Origin: Vavraia culicis subsp. floridensis
Lineage: Eukaryota > Microsporidia > Pleistophoridae
Length of the DNA stretch: 29,985 nucleotides
Assembly (NCBI RefSeq): GCF_000192795.1
Contig: NW_007360663.1
Location: 1 to 29,985, forward strand
Direction: 5' to 3'
Translations under genes and position numbers: made by a program
Shown here: in pieces, positions 27,519 through 29,985 of the stretch
Layout of the letters: the number at the start of each line of letters is the position of its first letter
Position numbering within the stretch: position 1 is the first letter of the stretch
The notes under the pieces: model-generated
Database searches by the model: none
Seen by the model: the letters and a program-made list of their open reading frames with translations, nothing else
Told to the model about the DNA's origin: nothing

Positions 27519-28542
27519 TTACCCGAGCAATACTTTTTTAAAAGGGTTAAGGAATTTAAAAAAATAAGAGCCACGAACACCGGTCGAAGGGTATTAACGA
27601 AATTGGCGGGTAAAATCCTTAAAATATTCATTAAGGTAAAAAATCGAGGAAGAGCAATATCTGACCGTAGAAACTTTTAGTTTGAAGTATTTAAATATTG
27701 ATAGCCAATGTTAAGATTGATACAAAGGACATGGGGTAACTGTCATCAAAAATATAGGAGTAAAGGACATTCGACAATGGAAAAAATGACTTTGAGAGAA
27801 AATTTATTATTCACCAGCAAAAGATGTTGTGATAGATGTTGTTCGGTTTTTGGTTATGTATTCATTTGATTGGAAGAAGAATGGAAATTGTTCACACCTA
27901 TCTGTGTAACATATTACATAAGGCATATGAGAGCAGATTATCAAGCAATCGGAAAATGAAACAATTTCTATCAAAGTGATCAGCCCGTTAGAAACAACTT
28001 ACGAGCGGAAATTGACGATGCAATGAAACGGACTTAATGCCGATTTTTTAGCAAATGAAGGTCTCTCATGCAACCGAGAAAACCTTGCATGCCCTAGGTT
28101 TGATACTATATCAATTGTTTACTGAATTAACGTTGAATTATGAGTTGACATTTGTTAAACCGACGATTTGATTAAGATAATATAAAAACGATAAATGCAA
28201 AATATATCCAGTAATCTGTGCGAGTTATTGTGCTACGCAGGAAAATATTGCTTCATATTCTTTTACCTGATAGTTATACGAGACTTATATACTGAAAGGA
28301 ATAGATTTATACCTGGTTTTAATATGTGAAATAGTTTTAATGACTACAATGCATTTAAGTTACCTGAAACGATGGGGGAAAGTAGATTTGACCCTGCATA
28401 CACTGACCAAGCATAAATAAATCTGTGACACGAACCAACATAAGCGAAATCAATGTTTTTATGAACCTTGTATACAAAATTTACGGATGAGGTATGCCCA
28501 TGTGATACAATATTATGAATATCGAGCATTTTAACATGCGTC
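27519..28542. other. AT-rich intergenic region with a possible coding remnant
   Basis: No gene is supported. A minus-strand frame, ATG at 28544 to stop at 28344 (66 codons), contains a GSCHRFIYAW segment and a downstream GS/SN motif. This loosely recalls the core of PIF/Harbinger DDE transposases, but the match is too short to call. Confidence 0.4.
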
Positions 28543-28618
28543 AACTCATAAATACTTATACTACTAAATTTATTGAGGTTAACTCATCAATATTTACGCT
28601 ACTCAATTTATTGAGTTT
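28543..28618. repeat. Two-copy 38-bp tandem repeat
   Basis: Copies 28543-28580 and 28581-28618 are exactly 38 bases each and align without gaps at about 84 percent identity. Both begin AACTCAT and end AATTTATTGAG plus three bases. The repeat lies in AT-rich noncoding DNA beside the minus-strand remnant frame. Confidence 0.9.
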
Positions 28619-29985
28619 TTTTTGATACACTTCTAAAACAGTCTCTGTACCAATTGAGTTTATAATGCGTATTCTTACTCATGTTGAGACCAGCATTGGA
28701 GTTAAACAATTATAAACTTTTTATAACGATGTTGATAATACAAGTCGGACATAAAATTGTTTTTTTGCTGTTTTGATGTTTGAATTATCTACGAACGATT
28801 ACCGGGAACAAGAAACAAATTAGACATCATCACCCCAAATTTCTCCTGAAATCTAGCGAAAAAGTGTCTTTTGTGATTATGTCAATTATCTTTTAGACAG
28901 CGCTTGTCGAATAAGCCAATATTCGCACACATATTATACTTACTCGCTTCTTGCATTATTCAATGAATTGATACTACTTTTTAAGTCGTCTGAATCATTT
29001 ATATCATTATATTAGATCAATTATTTCTCATTAACGACCTGAATTCGTCTGTTCGCATAGAATAAACCATATTTCATGCATTAAATGGTTAATTTATACG
29101 TTCTTATATCTGATTGAATAACCCAACACCTGATACCGATCTTTGAATTTTTTAACTATTACATTAACCAATATTTTCCAATAAATCCTACGCTTATGTT
29201 TGCCAGAATGTTTACGTAACCAGCCGGCGGTATGGTACGGAATATTGCATCTGTATTCAAATAAAGAAAAGATTTATATCAAACTGATCAGTCACAATGC
29301 AGTTGCAGCGGAAAAAATGCAATATAAAGTATTGTTAATTAATAAAGATTAAATCGTCTTATTATTTACATATATAAGTGCTGGAGATGGGCTCGGTAAC
29401 AATAAAATACATTAAAACAAGATTTTAAATTAAGGATATAAAAATCCACATGTAATGAGAGCAAAGTGGAGAAACTTACGATACCAGAAACAAAATTAGT
29501 CATTCTTTCATACAAATAAAAAGGTAACTTGAAAGCTGATTGATCAGCTCGAGGGAAAGGAATTATTTTACCCATCGAGAAGGATCAAAAATTTTATTCC
29601 ACACTTTCACGCAAAATAAAAGGTCAAAATTTGTTTTCCAATCTATTTTTTGCGATGCACTCGGTTATTCTTTACGAACTACATCATAATGGCATGATTA
29701 CTAAACGAAGATTATTTCTTGAACTTCTACCAAAATATTGAAAACAAGTTAAAGTGATCAAGGCATAACATGGCGTATTAAAGGAAGGAAATTATTTAGT
29801 AATCAGTCAGACTCTATTCCTTTTTATAGGGGAAATAGCTCAGCTGCTTTCTACTAAATATTCTGCCTGTTTGAGACTAAGCGCACTTAAAGTTTGGGAA
29901 GCGTGCGAATCCTTTTTAAAGCTTGTTGTCGTTCCACATTGTGCATGTTTGTCGTAACAGAGAAGGCGCTGCTGTAGAAATTCGC
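28619..29985. other. AT-rich right end without a firm gene
   Basis: No gene is supported. A minus-strand frame, ATG at 29575 to stop at 29366 (69 codons), has no recognisable product and no C-run upstream. Near the end, 29836-29917 holds an A-box-like TAGCTCAGCTGC, a B-box-like CGTGCGAATCC and a five-T run, but no acceptor stem, so it is not called as a tRNA. Confidence 0.5.

Noticed and set aside
29366..29575. Minus-strand 69-codon frame near the right end
   Set aside because: AT-driven composition, no start-site motif and no recognisable product.
29829..29917. A tRNA gene at the right end
   Set aside because: The ends cannot pair as an acceptor stem and the T arm is not canonical, so it is reported only as a finding.

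Overview
The window reads as nuclear DNA of a microsporidian. Its genes are intronless, hold single open frames of fungal or eukaryotic type, and encode highly diverged housekeeping proteins (a Pol III subunit, an Orm/ORMDL protein, a PP2A catalytic subunit, an Atm1-type half transporter, Trm61). Seven of nine genes carry a C-run, and an eighth a G-run, within about 10 bases upstream of the ATG, as described for microsporidian starts. The long AT-rich intergenic stretches and the low-complexity insertions in otherwise conserved proteins suggest a larger-genome lineage such as Trachipleistophora, Vavraia or a relative. That assignment is an inference from style, not a database match.

Layout. 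The first 1.1 kb holds no firm gene. A HEAT-repeat protein with an INTS4/SIEL-like architecture (1108-3300, +) is followed by tRNA-Val(CAC) (3517-3589, +). An Atm1-like ABC half transporter (4643-7018, +) converges on the Trm61-like tRNA m1A58 methyltransferase (7436-8407, -) across a 14-bp minisatellite. Upstream of TRM61 on the same strand lies RPC2, the second-largest subunit of RNA polymerase III (8789-12820, -). A 1.5-kb divergent spacer separates it from the ORMDL gene (14301-14768, +). After 2.6 kb of gene-poor DNA come an adaptin-like large chain (17418-19940, +) and a WD40 protein resembling Utp13 (20547-22997, +). The last 7 kb is AT-rich and sparse. It holds one orphan secreted protein (24618-25475, +), the PP2A catalytic subunit (26613-27518, -), and 2.5 kb with only small repeats and weak remnants.

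No operon or accessory gene system is evident. The genes serve unrelated core jobs: tRNA and 5S transcription (RPC2), tRNA modification (Trm61), pre-rRNA processing (Utp13-like), sphingolipid homeostasis (Orm), vesicle coats (adaptin), mitosomal or Fe-S linked export (Atm1-like), and phosphatase signalling (PP2A). The most unusual feature is the repeated insertion of hydrophilic, partly tandem-repeat segments into conserved proteins, including one between the ABC signature and Walker B of the transporter. Other points worth a check are the start-site motif, the PP2A C-terminal residue, the altered C-terminal zinc motif of RPC2, the INTS4-like protein and the orphan secreted protein.
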